From JAWLHU01 sp049324875 (GTDB lineage Bacteria > Bacillota > Sulfobacillia > Symbiobacteriales > Symbiobacteriaceae), in NCBI GenBank assembly GCA_049324875.1, contig JBMONC010000050.1, forward strand, positions 1 to 64,000: a stretch of DNA of 64,000 bases, written 5' to 3'. The notes beneath the pieces were generated by a model. The model had not been told where the DNA came from, made no database searches, and worked only from the letters and a program-made list of their open reading frames with translations. Below, piece by piece: positions 18,406-26,635 of the stretch (positions are counted from its first letter, which is position 1; each line of letters starts with the position of its first letter). The position numbers were made by a program, and so were the translations under genes.

Positions 18406-19290
18406 ATGAAGCGAATCCGAAAAGCTGTGATTCCAGCCGCCGGGTTGGGCACACGGTTCCTTCCAGCCACGAAGGCCCAGCCGAAAGAGATGCTGCCGAT
18501 TGTGGACAAGCCTATCATTCAGTATGTAGTGGAAGAGGCTGCTGCTGCGGGCATCCAAGACATCCTGATCATCACTGGGCGCGGCAAGCGGGCTATTGAG
18601 GACCACTTTGACCACTCTATCGAATTGGAGCACCATTTGCGACAGGCCGATAAAACCGATTTGCTTGCTGAGATTCGTAACATTGCAGAGATGGTAAACA
18701 TCCACTTCATCCGTCAAAAGTATCCCCTGGGCCTCGGTCACGCGATCCTGCAAGCACGCCAACATGTTGGCAACGAGGCGTTCGCGGTCATGTTAGGTGA
18801 TGAGCTTTTTCGCGGACCCCAGCCCTGTCTGACCGAGTTGATCAATCGTTACGAATCCCTTGGAACAGGCTCCGTGATTGCAGTCCGGGAAGAGCGGCCA
18901 GACGACCTCCGGCACTATGGGGTGGTCGATCCAGTACCGGTAGGCGAAAGGCTGTACATGGTCAAGGGCATGGTAGAGAAGCCAGAACCGGAGCAGGCGC
19001 CATCTAATCTGGCCATGGTGGGTCGCTACATCATTGAACCAGAGATCTTTGACATTCTAGCGAACCTGCCCGCCGGAAAGAACGGAGAGGTCCAGTTGAC
19101 CGATGGGCTCGACCGCTTGCGCCACATACGGCCCGTATATGCCGCGGAAGTTGAGGCCCGACGTCTGGATGTGGGAAACAAGCTTGGATACTTACAGGCG
19201 ACGGTTGAGTTCGCCCTGTCCAGGGAGGATTTGGGTTCCGACTTCCGTGCGTTTCTAACCCAACTGCTTCAGACTCCCTCTGAGTCATAG
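18406..19290 (+). CDS. galU: UTP-glucose-1-phosphate uridylyltransferase
   Basis: Makes UDP-glucose, the substrate of the ugd product and of many glycosyltransferases. At 294 residues it is of normal length, with the nucleotide-binding GLGTRFLPATKAQPKEMLP near the N-terminus, KPIIQYVVEEA, the central MLGDELF and GMVEKPEPEQAPSNLA, all diagnostic for bacterial GalU/GtaB. It follows the GT2 gene by 3 nt. Confidence 0.93.
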   Translation: MKRIRKAVIPAAGLGTRFLPATKAQPKEMLPIVDKPIIQYVVEEAAAAGIQDILIITGRGKRAIEDHFDHSIELEHHLRQADKTDLLAEIRNIAEMVNIHFIRQKYPLGLGHAILQARQHVGNEAFAVMLGDELFRGPQPCLTELINRYESLGTGSVIAVREERPDDLRHYGVVDPVPVGERLYMVKGMVEKPEPEQAPSNLAMVGRYIIEPEIFDILANLPAGKNGEVQLTDGLDRLRHIRPVYAAEVEARRLDVGNKLGYLQATVEFALSREDLGSDFRAFLTQLLQTPSES

Positions 19291-19389
19291 GGAAGAGAAC
19301 GAACAGGTGTAGCTATCTCCATCGCCTTGGACGTGTGGTCCGGGAGAGTACTTATCGAATGACTGATCTGCCGAGCGAGGAGGGCAAAT

Positions 19390-20535
19390 GTGGCTCCCTA
19401 TCGCATTCTGCAGTTGATCACCCGTGCCGATTGGGGGGGCGCCCAGCGACACCTCTTTGACCTCGCGGCTGGTCTTGACCCGTCCCGTTTCCAGGTCACT
19501 GTGGCCTGTGCCCCTGACGGGCCCCTGGTGGACCGCCTGCGGGAACGGGGCATCGCTGTTATTCCCCTGGAGGCCATGCAGCGAGAGGTTTCCCTGATTA
19601 ACGATGCCTGTGCCCTTCGGGCTGTTCTGAAGACGATAAGAACGCTGAAAGCTGACCTGGTCCACAGCCACAGCTCCAAGGCGGGTCTCCTCGGCCGTCT
19701 GGCCGCCCGCAGGGCCGGCGTAAAAGCTGTCTTCACTGCTCACGGCTTCGCCTTTGGCGGCCGTGCGGTCTCGCTCCCGGCCAGAATGGCCTACCTGGCG
19801 GCGGAGTGGTCGGCCGGCCGCCTCTGGTCTGATCAGATTATCACCGTCTCCGAGGCAGACCGGAGGTTGGCACTGAGTTGGTGCATTGCCTCTCCCGAGA
19901 AGGTAGCAACCATCCACAACGGGATCGATCCCGCCCCCTTTGCGGGCATCCCCGATCCCAACCCGAGTGGCCGACCGCCGGTGGTCGGCGTCGTCTCCCG
20001 GCTGGTGGCAGGCAAGGGGTTGGAGGATTTGCTGGCCGCGGCAAGCCTGCTCCTGAGGCGGGGGGAGTACCGATTTGTGCTTGCGGGAGATGGACCTTTA
20101 AAGCCGGTCCTTGAACAGCGTGCCCGGGAACTGGGGATTGCCGGGCAGGTGGTTTTCACCGGTTTTGTGGATCCCGTTGCCGCTCTCGAAGAGATGGATC
20201 TCTTTGTCTCTCCCTCATATAAGGAGGGCCTGCCCTACAGCGTGCTCGAGGCGATGGCCGCTGGGCGACCGGTGGTAGCTACAGCGGTAGGTGGGCTGCC
20301 AGAGGTCATCACAGACGGGGAGAACGGCCGGCTGATCCCGGTCGGTAATGTACAAGCTCTTGCTTCGGCCATAGAGAGCCTTCTTGAGCCTTCATCCTTG
20401 CGTAATATGGCTGCCGCTGCTCGCCGTACTGTCCGGGAGAGGTTCCGAGTTGATCAGATGATTGAGCGAACGGTTGCTGTGTATGACGGCCTGCTTTCAG
20501 GAAATCAATCTCAACGGGAGAGACCGCCTGGGTAG
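19390..20535 (+). CDS. GT4-family glycosyltransferase
   Basis: A 381-residue GT-B enzyme and the last gene of the low-GC cluster. It begins APYRILQLITRADWGGAQRH, has HSHSSKAGLLGRLAARRAG (typical of the EPS side-chain and WbnK-like group) and the donor motif EGLPYSVLEAMAAGRPVVAT. GAGGAGGG at 19377-19384 lies 5 nt before the GTG. A strong terminator overlaps the 3' end. Confidence 0.84.
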   Translation: MAPYRILQLITRADWGGAQRHLFDLAAGLDPSRFQVTVACAPDGPLVDRLRERGIAVIPLEAMQREVSLINDACALRAVLKTIRTLKADLVHSHSSKAGLLGRLAARRAGVKAVFTAHGFAFGGRAVSLPARMAYLAAEWSAGRLWSDQIITVSEADRRLALSWCIASPEKVATIHNGIDPAPFAGIPDPNPSGRPPVVGVVSRLVAGKGLEDLLAAASLLLRRGEYRFVLAGDGPLKPVLEQRARELGIAGQVVFTGFVDPVAALEEMDLFVSPSYKEGLPYSVLEAMAAGRPVVATAVGGLPEVITDGENGRLIPVGNVQALASAIESLLEPSSLRNMAAAARRTVRERFRVDQMIERTVAVYDGLLSGNQSQRERPPG

Positions 20536-20566
20536 ATAGATCCCCGGCGGTCTCTCCAAGGTTTTT
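20517..20566 (+). terminator. Rho-independent terminator closing the polysaccharide cluster
   Basis: A perfect 12-bp stem, GGAGAGACCGCC at 20517-20528 with GGCGGTCTCTCC at 20546-20557, is followed by AAGGTTTTT. The stop codon of the last glycosyltransferase lies in the loop. The base composition changes just beyond it. Confidence 0.85.
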
Positions 20567-20602
20567 GGGCGCTACGTGCCCCCGTCCACCATCTACTCCA
20601 TG

Positions 20603-21955
20603 TCAGGAAGCCCTGTGGCGCGACATGATTGTCTGCAGCGTCTTGACCAGGATTCGGATGTCCGCCGCCAGCGACTGGGAGCAGGCGTAGAGCAAATCAT
20701 ATCGCAGTTTGTCCTCCACGCTGGTGCTGTACCGCCCAGCGATCTGTGCCAGTCCGGTCAGGCCAGGCTTAACCCGCAGCCGGTGGGAGTACCAGGCTAC
20801 CTCTTCCGAGAAGGCGGCAACGAAGATGGGTCGCTCCGGCCGCGGACCTACAAGGCTCATGTCACCCATCACCACGTTGAGCAGCTGGGGCAATTCGTCA
20901 AGGCGAGTGGTTCGGAGAAAACGGCCTACCCTCGTAGTTCGGGGGTCTTCCGCCGTCGCCATGACCGGGCCTGTCTCGCGTTCTGCGTCGTGGACCATGG
21001 TACGGAACTTGTACATGGTGAACAGGCGTCCATCCCGGGTGACTCGGGTCTGCTTAAAGATGATGGGCCCAGGCGAGTCCAGGGCCACGATGGCAGCAAC
21101 CACGGCCATGATCGGCAGCGCCAGCACCAAACCGATCGACGATACAACCAAGTCGATTCCACGCTTAAGGAGACGGGTACCTTCACTAGGTTCCAGCCGG
21201 CCGATTTCAAAGACCGGGGTGTCCCAGACCTGCGAGAGCCGGCTTTGCGAGAGGACAATCTCATATAGGTCCGGTACCAGGCGTATGAAGACGTCCTTTT
21301 CGATGCACAGTTCGGTGACTCGCCGCCGCGTGGCAGGAGAGACAGCACCGCCCACGTACACGGCGTCTGCCTGGTAGCGTTCGAGCATCTGGGGCAGCTC
21401 ATCAACCCCATGGAATTCTTCCTTGGCATCACCGATTTCTTCCAGTAGCATGGCCAGCGGCTTGGTTGGCCGGTCCAAGCCCTCCAGCCGCCCGAATAGA
21501 TGGCGAGCCTCGGCGCAAGTACGGGCCACCACTAGCACCCGCTCCACGGGGGCAAGCCGCCTGGTCAGCATCCAGGCAACATATCGCCAGCCGAGGAGCA
21601 TCAGCACCTGGCACAGGGTACCGATCAGGATCACGGTACGGGGCATCGCCAGCGCCCGGATGTAGAAGGAGAGGGCTACCACGACCACCGAGAGCAGCGC
21701 CACGGAGATCAGCAGGCTGGAGGCCACGTCGCTCCACGGGCGGAAGGACTCGGCATAGAGGTCGTACAACAGAAAGAGGGCCACCAGCGCCGCCGCCATG
21801 TAGGGCAGCAGCAGGCGGTAGGCCTCGGCGTTGGCCGGGTGCACCTGATCGCCGAACCGCAGGTAGAAGGCCAACAGGTAGGCCAGGTGAGCCACGGTGA
21901 TATCGACGGTGGCCAGCACCACCCGGCTTCGAAGGATCGCAAAGACGAGGTGCAA
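20603..21955 (-). CDS. Polyprenyl-phosphate sugar-1-phosphate transferase (priming enzyme)
   Basis: Starts glycan repeat-unit synthesis by moving a sugar 1-phosphate from a nucleotide sugar to undecaprenyl phosphate. At 450 residues it has the WcaJ/PssY layout: four or five N-terminal helices, a soluble CoA-binding-like middle domain and a C-terminal bacterial sugar transferase domain. That domain shows the signature KRGIDLVVSSIGLVLALP, FKQTRVTRDG, MYKFRTM, LRTTRLDELPQLLNVVMG and MSLVGPRPERP. Translation probably starts at the TTG at 21955, with AAGGAG 9 nt upstream. It is the last gene of a three-gene minus-strand operon and converges on the large cluster it presumably serves. Confidence 0.88.
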   Translation of the reverse strand: MHLVFAILRSRVVLATVDITVAHLAYLLAFYLRFGDQVHPANAEAYRLLLPYMAAALVALFLLYDLYAESFRPWSDVASSLLISVALLSVVVVALSFYIRALAMPRTVILIGTLCQVLMLLGWRYVAWMLTRRLAPVERVLVVARTCAEARHLFGRLEGLDRPTKPLAMLLEEIGDAKEEFHGVDELPQMLERYQADAVYVGGAVSPATRRRVTELCIEKDVFIRLVPDLYEIVLSQSRLSQVWDTPVFEIGRLEPSEGTRLLKRGIDLVVSSIGLVLALPIMAVVAAIVALDSPGPIIFKQTRVTRDGRLFTMYKFRTMVHDAERETGPVMATAEDPRTTRVGRFLRTTRLDELPQLLNVVMGDMSLVGPRPERPIFVAAFSEEVAWYSHRLRVKPGLTGLAQIAGRYSTSVEDKLRYDLLYACSQSLAADIRILVKTLQTIMSRHRAS

Positions 21956-21987
21956 CCTGGGTCACTCCTTATGGTGCAGACCTTCGA

Positions 21988-22929
21988 TTACGCCTGCCCG
22001 GGCGCCGCCTGCCGGCCCGCGACCCAGGCCAGGGTCTCGGCCAGCCCCTCGGCCAGGGTGTAGCGGGGCTCCCACCCCAGGGCGGTGCCGGCCAGGCGGT
22101 TCTCCATCACCGAGTGGGGGATGTCCCCGGGGCGGACCGGCCCGAAGCGGGGGGGCCGCTGCCAGCCGATCAGGTCGGCCAGCTGCTGCCAGAGGTCGAG
22201 AATGGAGACCGGCCGGCCGCTGCTGATGTTCAGCGTCAGTCCATCGGCGGCGTGCATCGCCCGGATCAGCGCCTCCACCATGTCGGCCACGTAGAGGAAG
22301 TCACGGGTCTGGTCGCCCCGGCCGTGGATGACGGGATCCGTCTGGTTCAGGAACCGGTCCAGAAAGGCGGGCACGACCGCCCCTTCGGCCTCCGCCGTCT
22401 GGCGGGGGCCGTAGATGTTCGCGGGGCGGATGATGCTGAAGGCCACCCCCCGGGTCCCGCCCAGCAGCCGGACGTACTCCTCGGCGGTCCACTTGGAGAG
22501 CCCGTAGGGGGAGATGGGCTGGATCGGACTCTCCTCGGTCAGGGGCAGGCTCCGGGGGATGCCGTAGACGGCGGCGGAGGAGAGATAGACCACCTTGCGC
22601 ACCTGCCAGCGGGCGGCCTCCTCCATCACCCGGATGGTACCGCCTGTGTTCACCTGCAGGTCGCGGTGGGGGTCCTCCACCGACCGGGGCACCGAGACCT
22701 GACCGGCCAGGTGGAAGACCACCTCGGGCCTGGCGGTGCGGAAGATCTCCTCCAGGGGACTGCAGATATCCCGGATGTGCAGCTCCGCCCCGGGGGGCAG
22801 GTTGGCGCGGGCCCCCGTCGAGAGGTCGTCCACCACGACCACCCGGTGACCCTCCCGCAACAGCCGGTCCACCAGGTGCGAGCCGATGAAGCCCGCACCG
22901 CCGGTGACGAGCGTATTCAATGCGAACAC
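21988..22929 (-). CDS. NAD-dependent sugar-nucleotide epimerase (GalE-like)
   Basis: An extended short-chain dehydrogenase, 313 residues, with the Rossmann motif TGGAGFIGS, the catalytic YGLSK (YxxxK) after SSAAVYG, and RPANIYGPRQ. The family includes UDP-glucose 4-epimerase and UDP-glucuronate epimerase; the substrate cannot be settled by eye. Two starts compete: GTG 22929, and TTG 22920 preceded by AAGGTG at 6 nt. The second gives the more usual N-terminus NTLVTGGAGFIGS and may be the real one. Middle gene of the minus-strand operon, 32 nt from the next. Confidence 0.82.
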   Translation of the reverse strand: MFALNTLVTGGAGFIGSHLVDRLLREGHRVVVVDDLSTGARANLPPGAELHIRDICSPLEEIFRTARPEVVFHLAGQVSVPRSVEDPHRDLQVNTGGTIRVMEEAARWQVRKVVYLSSAAVYGIPRSLPLTEESPIQPISPYGLSKWTAEEYVRLLGGTRGVAFSIIRPANIYGPRQTAEAEGAVVPAFLDRFLNQTDPVIHGRGDQTRDFLYVADMVEALIRAMHAADGLTLNISSGRPVSILDLWQQLADLIGWQRPPRFGPVRPGDIPHSVMENRLAGTALGWEPRYTLAEGLAETLAWVAGRQAAPGQA

Positions 22930-22953
22930 CTTGCTTCCCGTTGATGTTCGAGT

Positions 22954-25149
22954 CTACTGCCAGTGCGACAGCGCCCGGTAGAGCGGGCTGAGCCGGACGG
23001 CCCCCTCCAGCTGGACGGGCATATTTGCCCTGGCAGCCTCATCCCCCTTGCGGGTGTAGAGCGCATCCAGCCAGAGGGCGGCCTCCCCAGCCGTGCCTGA
23101 ATCCTTCAGCGCCGCCAGCAGGTGCTTCTCCGCCTCAGCCAGTTCGCCCAGCAGGAGTTGGGCCTTGCCCACCGCCAGGTGGAGCACCGGCTTCCACTCC
23201 AGCTTGGGGTAGGGGTAGAGGTGCTGCTTGGCGGCCGCAACCGCCATCCGCTCCTCCAGCTGCCGGCTCAGGCCGGTCAGCTCGCGGGCGGTGCTCAACG
23301 CCACCTCTCGCTTGTCCTGGGTGACGGCCTCATCCAGGAGTGCGCTGCCCAGGCGGGCGGCGGTGGTGTATCGGTCGATGTGCATGGGATGGACCGCAGC
23401 AGCCTTCTGCGCCGCCTCCAGCGCTCCCGGGAGATCCCTCTGCTTCTCCCGGAACTGGGCCAGGTCCTCCCAAACGAAGGGGCTGTGCGGATCCACCCGG
23501 GTGGCTCGCAGCAGGTTCTCTTCGAGCCGGAGAAAGCGCAGGTAATCGCTGTTGAGGGGGTCGAGCTGGATCGCCAGCTTCGCCTGCCGGAGGGCCACCT
23601 CATAATCCTGCCGCTGCACGGCCTTCTGCGCTTGGGTGAAGGCGTAGCCGGCCACCGTCAGCACAGCGGCGAGGAGGCCGACCAGGAGGGTGACGCCCAG
23701 GGCGGCTGGGAAGAGGAACCGCCGCTCCTGCTTGGCGGTCAGGGGGGTGGGCTCCTGCCCAACCGCCAGGAGCAGCCACATCAGCAGCCAGAGAGAGAAG
23801 TAGGAGAGGTCAAAGTCGATCACCGCATGAGCGGCCAGCATGCCACCGGCGGCGACCATCATCCAGCGGGCGGGCTGATCCTTCCGGTGGCGGAAGCCGG
23901 TCCAGAGGGCCAGGACCACCCCGGCCGCCAGGGCCAGCAGCCCCAGCGCCCCGGCATCTACCAGCACCTGCACGTAGTGGTTGTGCGTTTCACGGGAGGC
24001 GTAGTTGGCCTGCTGGTAGAGCCGGTAGCCCCGCTCCCAGCCGAAGCCGCCCCGCCCCAGGGGCTGGTCGGCGAACATGCGCAGCGCCGTCTGGGTAAAG
24101 TCAATGCGGGTCTGCACGTTTTGGGTCTCCAGGTTGATGTCCATCAGCCGCTCCAGCTGCTGGGGGACCGCCTCGCCCAGGGGGCGGCTGCCCACCCAGA
24201 GCGCCCCGCCGGCCAGCCCCAGGGCCACCAGGCCGGCCAGGCCGATCCGGATGGTGCGGGCGGGCAGGCTGCTGACCCGGGTGGCGCCCCAGGTGGCCAG
24301 CACGCCGAGCCCGGCGGCCAGCAGCGCCCCGAGGAGCGCCAGGCCCCAGTTGGCGGCACTGGAGGCGGCGGGAAGGGGCTTGAAGGCGGCGGCGACGGGG
24401 ACGGCGAGGGTGGCGCCCATGAAGAGCAGCGCCCGGAACCACTCGGTGCGGGCGAGTCCGGCCACCATCAGAATCAGGGCGACCGGCAGCACCACCACCA
24501 CACCCCGGGAGAGGGTGAGGAAGAGCGCCACGCTGATCAGGCTGTTCAGCCCCGCCAGCAGCAACCGCTTCCGGTTCCCGGCCTCCTCCAGCATCAGCCC
24601 CACACCCACCATCCAGGTGGCCAGCAGGAAGGCGCCGGCGGCGTTGGGGTACTGGAAGAGGCTGAGGAGGCGGCCGGTGAATCGCTTGATGTTCAACAGC
24701 TCCCGGAGCGACTGCTGCTGCTCAAAGAACTGTCCGTACTCCAGCACGCCGAGGAAGGCGACCAGGGCACCGGCGATCAGCATCGTCCAGCCCAGCCGGG
24801 AGCGGAGCTTCGGGCCGTTCTCCTGGCTGATCATCACAAAAGCAAACCAGGCGGCCGCGCAGCGCAGCACCCAGTCGAGGTTGCCCCGAGCGTACGCGGC
24901 CCACCCGAACTGCAGCACGTAGATGAGGGTGAGGGCGAGCAGGGAAGCCCCCGCCCAGTCCCCCGGGAGGCCCAGGGGCAGGCGATCGGCCCTCCTGCCG
25001 TAGAGCCATAGGCCGAACCCCAGGGTCAGGGCGGTGATCGCCGTCAGCATGGGGGTGGGGAAGAAGAGTCCCTGGTAGAAGGGGGCGACCAGGAGCACCA
25101 GGAGGATCAGGTTGAGGCCCGTGGTTCGTAATGAGCTGTTTTGACGCAT
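22954..25149 (-). CDS. O-antigen ligase/polymerase-family protein with C-terminal helical repeats
   Basis: A 731-residue membrane protein. The first 480 or so residues have about twelve hydrophobic helices with the large extracytoplasmic loop typical of the Wzy/WaaL superfamily. The loop ends in GRGGFGWERGYRLYQ and ETHNHYVQVLVDAGALG, the conserved region near the ligase catalytic His. The last 230 residues are soluble and TPR-like (QKAVQRQDYEVALRQAKLAI, ALEAAQKAAAVHP). It probably polymerises the glycan or attaches it to an acceptor. The ATG at 25149 is chosen because GGAGG lies 5 nt upstream. The gene is strikingly GC-rich compared with the neighbouring + strand cluster. Confidence 0.8.
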   Translation of the reverse strand: MRQNSSLRTTGLNLILLVLLVAPFYQGLFFPTPMLTAITALTLGFGLWLYGRRADRLPLGLPGDWAGASLLALTLIYVLQFGWAAYARGNLDWVLRCAAAWFAFVMISQENGPKLRSRLGWTMLIAGALVAFLGVLEYGQFFEQQQSLRELLNIKRFTGRLLSLFQYPNAAGAFLLATWMVGVGLMLEEAGNRKRLLLAGLNSLISVALFLTLSRGVVVVLPVALILMVAGLARTEWFRALLFMGATLAVPVAAAFKPLPAASSAANWGLALLGALLAAGLGVLATWGATRVSSLPARTIRIGLAGLVALGLAGGALWVGSRPLGEAVPQQLERLMDINLETQNVQTRIDFTQTALRMFADQPLGRGGFGWERGYRLYQQANYASRETHNHYVQVLVDAGALGLLALAAGVVLALWTGFRHRKDQPARWMMVAAGGMLAAHAVIDFDLSYFSLWLLMWLLLAVGQEPTPLTAKQERRFLFPAALGVTLLVGLLAAVLTVAGYAFTQAQKAVQRQDYEVALRQAKLAIQLDPLNSDYLRFLRLEENLLRATRVDPHSPFVWEDLAQFREKQRDLPGALEAAQKAAAVHPMHIDRYTTAARLGSALLDEAVTQDKREVALSTARELTGLSRQLEERMAVAAAKQHLYPYPKLEWKPVLHLAVGKAQLLLGELAEAEKHLLAALKDSGTAGEAALWLDALYTRKGDEAARANMPVQLEGAVRLSPLYRALSHWQ

Positions 25150-25200
25150 GGTATCCTCCAACCGATCTTAGACATTCCTACACTAGATAAGTATGACACG

Positions 25201-25224
25201 GAAAGGGTTTTGCCCTTTCTTTTT
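25201..25224 (+). terminator. Hairpin plus T-run, orientation at odds with neighbours
   Basis: GAAAGGG at 25201-25207 pairs with CCCTTTC at 25213-25219 and is followed by five Ts. It reads as a terminator on the + strand, yet both flanking genes are on the - strand. It may stop antisense transcripts, or the AT-rich stretch may be part of the promoter region of the minus-strand polymerase gene. Confidence 0.45.
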
Positions 25225-25255
25225 CGGGGCTTTGGCATGCAGCAACCACTGGATA

Positions 25256-25284
25256 AGCAGAAAGGAGGCCACCCGATGGTGGCC
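25256..25284 (-). terminator. Terminator of the riboflavin operon
   Basis: Read on the minus strand, GGCCACC (25284-25278) pairs with GGTGGCC (25273-25267) around a 4-nt loop and is followed by TCCTTTCTG. It lies 11 nt after the ribH stop. The T-tract is modest. Confidence 0.65.
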
Positions 25285-25295
25285 CCCGCTGCCAG

Positions 25296-25763
25296 CTACC
25301 CCAGAACCTTGAGGAGATTCGCCATCTCGATGGCGCTGACCGCCGCCTCGAATCCCTTGTTCCCCGCCTTCGTCCCCGCCCGCTCGATCGCCTGCTCGAT
25401 GGAGTCGGTGGTCAGGATCCCGAAGGCGACCGGTACCCCCGTCCCCAGCATCGCCTGGGCGACCCCCTTGGTCGCCTCGTTGGCCACGTAGTCGAAGTGG
25501 GGGGTGGCGCCCCGGATCACAGCCCCCAGGGCGATGATGGCGTCGTAGCGGCCGGAGGCGGCCATCTTCTGGACCGCCAGCGGGATCTCGAAGGAGCCGG
25601 GCACCCAGGCGATGTCGACCTGCTCCAGGTCGCCGCCGTGGCGGCGGATCGCATCCTCCGCTCCGCCCAGCAGCTTGGCGGTGATGAACTCATTCCAGCG
25701 GGCGACCACGATGCCGAACCGGAGGCCGTTGGCGGTCAGCTGGCCCTCAAAAACCTTCCCCAT
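25296..25763 (-). CDS. ribH: 6,7-dimethyl-8-ribityllumazine synthase
   Basis: Condenses the ribBA product 3,4-dihydroxy-2-butanone 4-phosphate with the pyrimidine made through ribBA and ribD to give the lumazine that RibE dismutates. At 155 residues it has normal length and the family landmarks RWNEFIT, WVPGSFEIPLAVQKMA, ALGAVIRGATPHFDYV and PVAFGILTTDSIEQA. It is the last gene of the operon. Confidence 0.95.
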   Translation of the reverse strand: MGKVFEGQLTANGLRFGIVVARWNEFITAKLLGGAEDAIRRHGGDLEQVDIAWVPGSFEIPLAVQKMAASGRYDAIIALGAVIRGATPHFDYVANEATKGVAQAMLGTGVPVAFGILTTDSIEQAIERAGTKAGNKGFEAAVSAIEMANLLKVLG

Positions 25764-25784
25764 GATAGATCTCCTCCTTGTTGG

Positions 25785-26587
25785 TCAGGCCGTCTTGTGC
25801 GCCGGCCGCCCGAGCAGGAAGGGCTGGAGACGGCGGTAGAAGGCGAGGCTGATGGTGCTGGAAAGGAAGCCCTTGAACAGGTTGAAGGGGGTGGAGATGG
25901 TCAGGGCGGCGGTCCAGGCGGCCGGCCCCTGCATCCCCCAGGCGGGGTAGATCAGGATCGCCAGCACGGGGATCAGCACGGCGGCCATCACCAGCGTGCC
26001 GATGGCGGCGGAGAGGAAGCCCCAGCCCCAGTGGCGCATCCCCGACCGCTCCAGCAGCCGGTGGGCGATGCCGGAGCCCAGCACCAGCCCGGCCCCGGCC
26101 AGGANNNNNNNNNNNNNNNNNNNNNNNNNNNNNNNNNNNNNNNNNNNNNNNNNNNNNNNNNNNNNNNNNNNNNNNNNNNNNNNNNNNNNNNNNNNNNNNN
26201 NNNNACGGCGGCCATCACCAGCGTGCCGATGGCGGCGGAGAGGAAGCCCCAGCCCCAGTGGCGCATCCCCGACCGCTCCAGCAGCCGGTGGGCGATGCCG
26301 GAGCCCAGCACCAGCCCGGCCCCGGCCAGGAAGTTGGCCAGCACGCCGACCCAGCCTGTCGTCGACTTTCCGGAGAGGAAGAAGATCCCGGCCTTGATCG
26401 CCTGCACGCCCACGCCTGCGGCCGGCCCCATGGTGTAGGTGGCCACCACGGCGGGCACGTCGCCGGGGTCGTACTTCAGGAACTCGGCGAAGGGCGGCAC
26501 ATGGATCTCGCCAAAGTACATCAGCAGAAAGGCCATGGAACCCATCATCGCGATCATTACCATCCGGTAGAGCCGTTCGTTCCGCAT
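25785..26587 (-). CDS. ribU: Riboflavin ECF transporter S component, split by an artefactual gap
   Basis: Membrane protein that binds riboflavin and brings it in together with an ECF energising module encoded elsewhere. The two halves either side of the N gap share 127 bp exactly; merging them gives one open frame of 191 codons with no shift. The merged protein has the RibU landmarks KYDPGDVPAVV, GPAAGVGVQAIKAGIFFL, GVLANFLAGAGLV, IGTLVMAA and PFNLFKG, with about six helices. The ATG at 26587 has AAGGAG 10 nt upstream. It lies between ribBA and ribH under the FMN switch, so uptake and synthesis are co-regulated. Confidence 0.87.
26105..26204. other. Scaffold gap of 100 N with duplicated 127-bp flanks
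   Basis: The 127 bases at 25978-26104 recur exactly at 26205-26331, immediately either side of the Ns. This is what two contigs ending in the same k-mer overlap look like when they are scaffolded without being merged. The real sequence is probably continuous, with the Ns and one copy removed. Confidence 0.9.
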
Positions 26588-26635
26588 TACCCCACTACTC
26601 CTTATACCTCCGTCTGCCATGAGACGGGATCTTCC

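Noticed and set aside
23122..25011. A 629-codon + strand frame over the Wzy/WaaL-like gene.
   Set aside because: Composition shadow; no ribosome-binding site and no recognisable fold, while the minus strand has membrane helices and family motifs.
25978..26331. A true partial duplication within ribU.
   Set aside because: The copies are exactly 127 bp, identical, abut an N gap and recur with the same length at an unrelated locus, which is an assembly signature.
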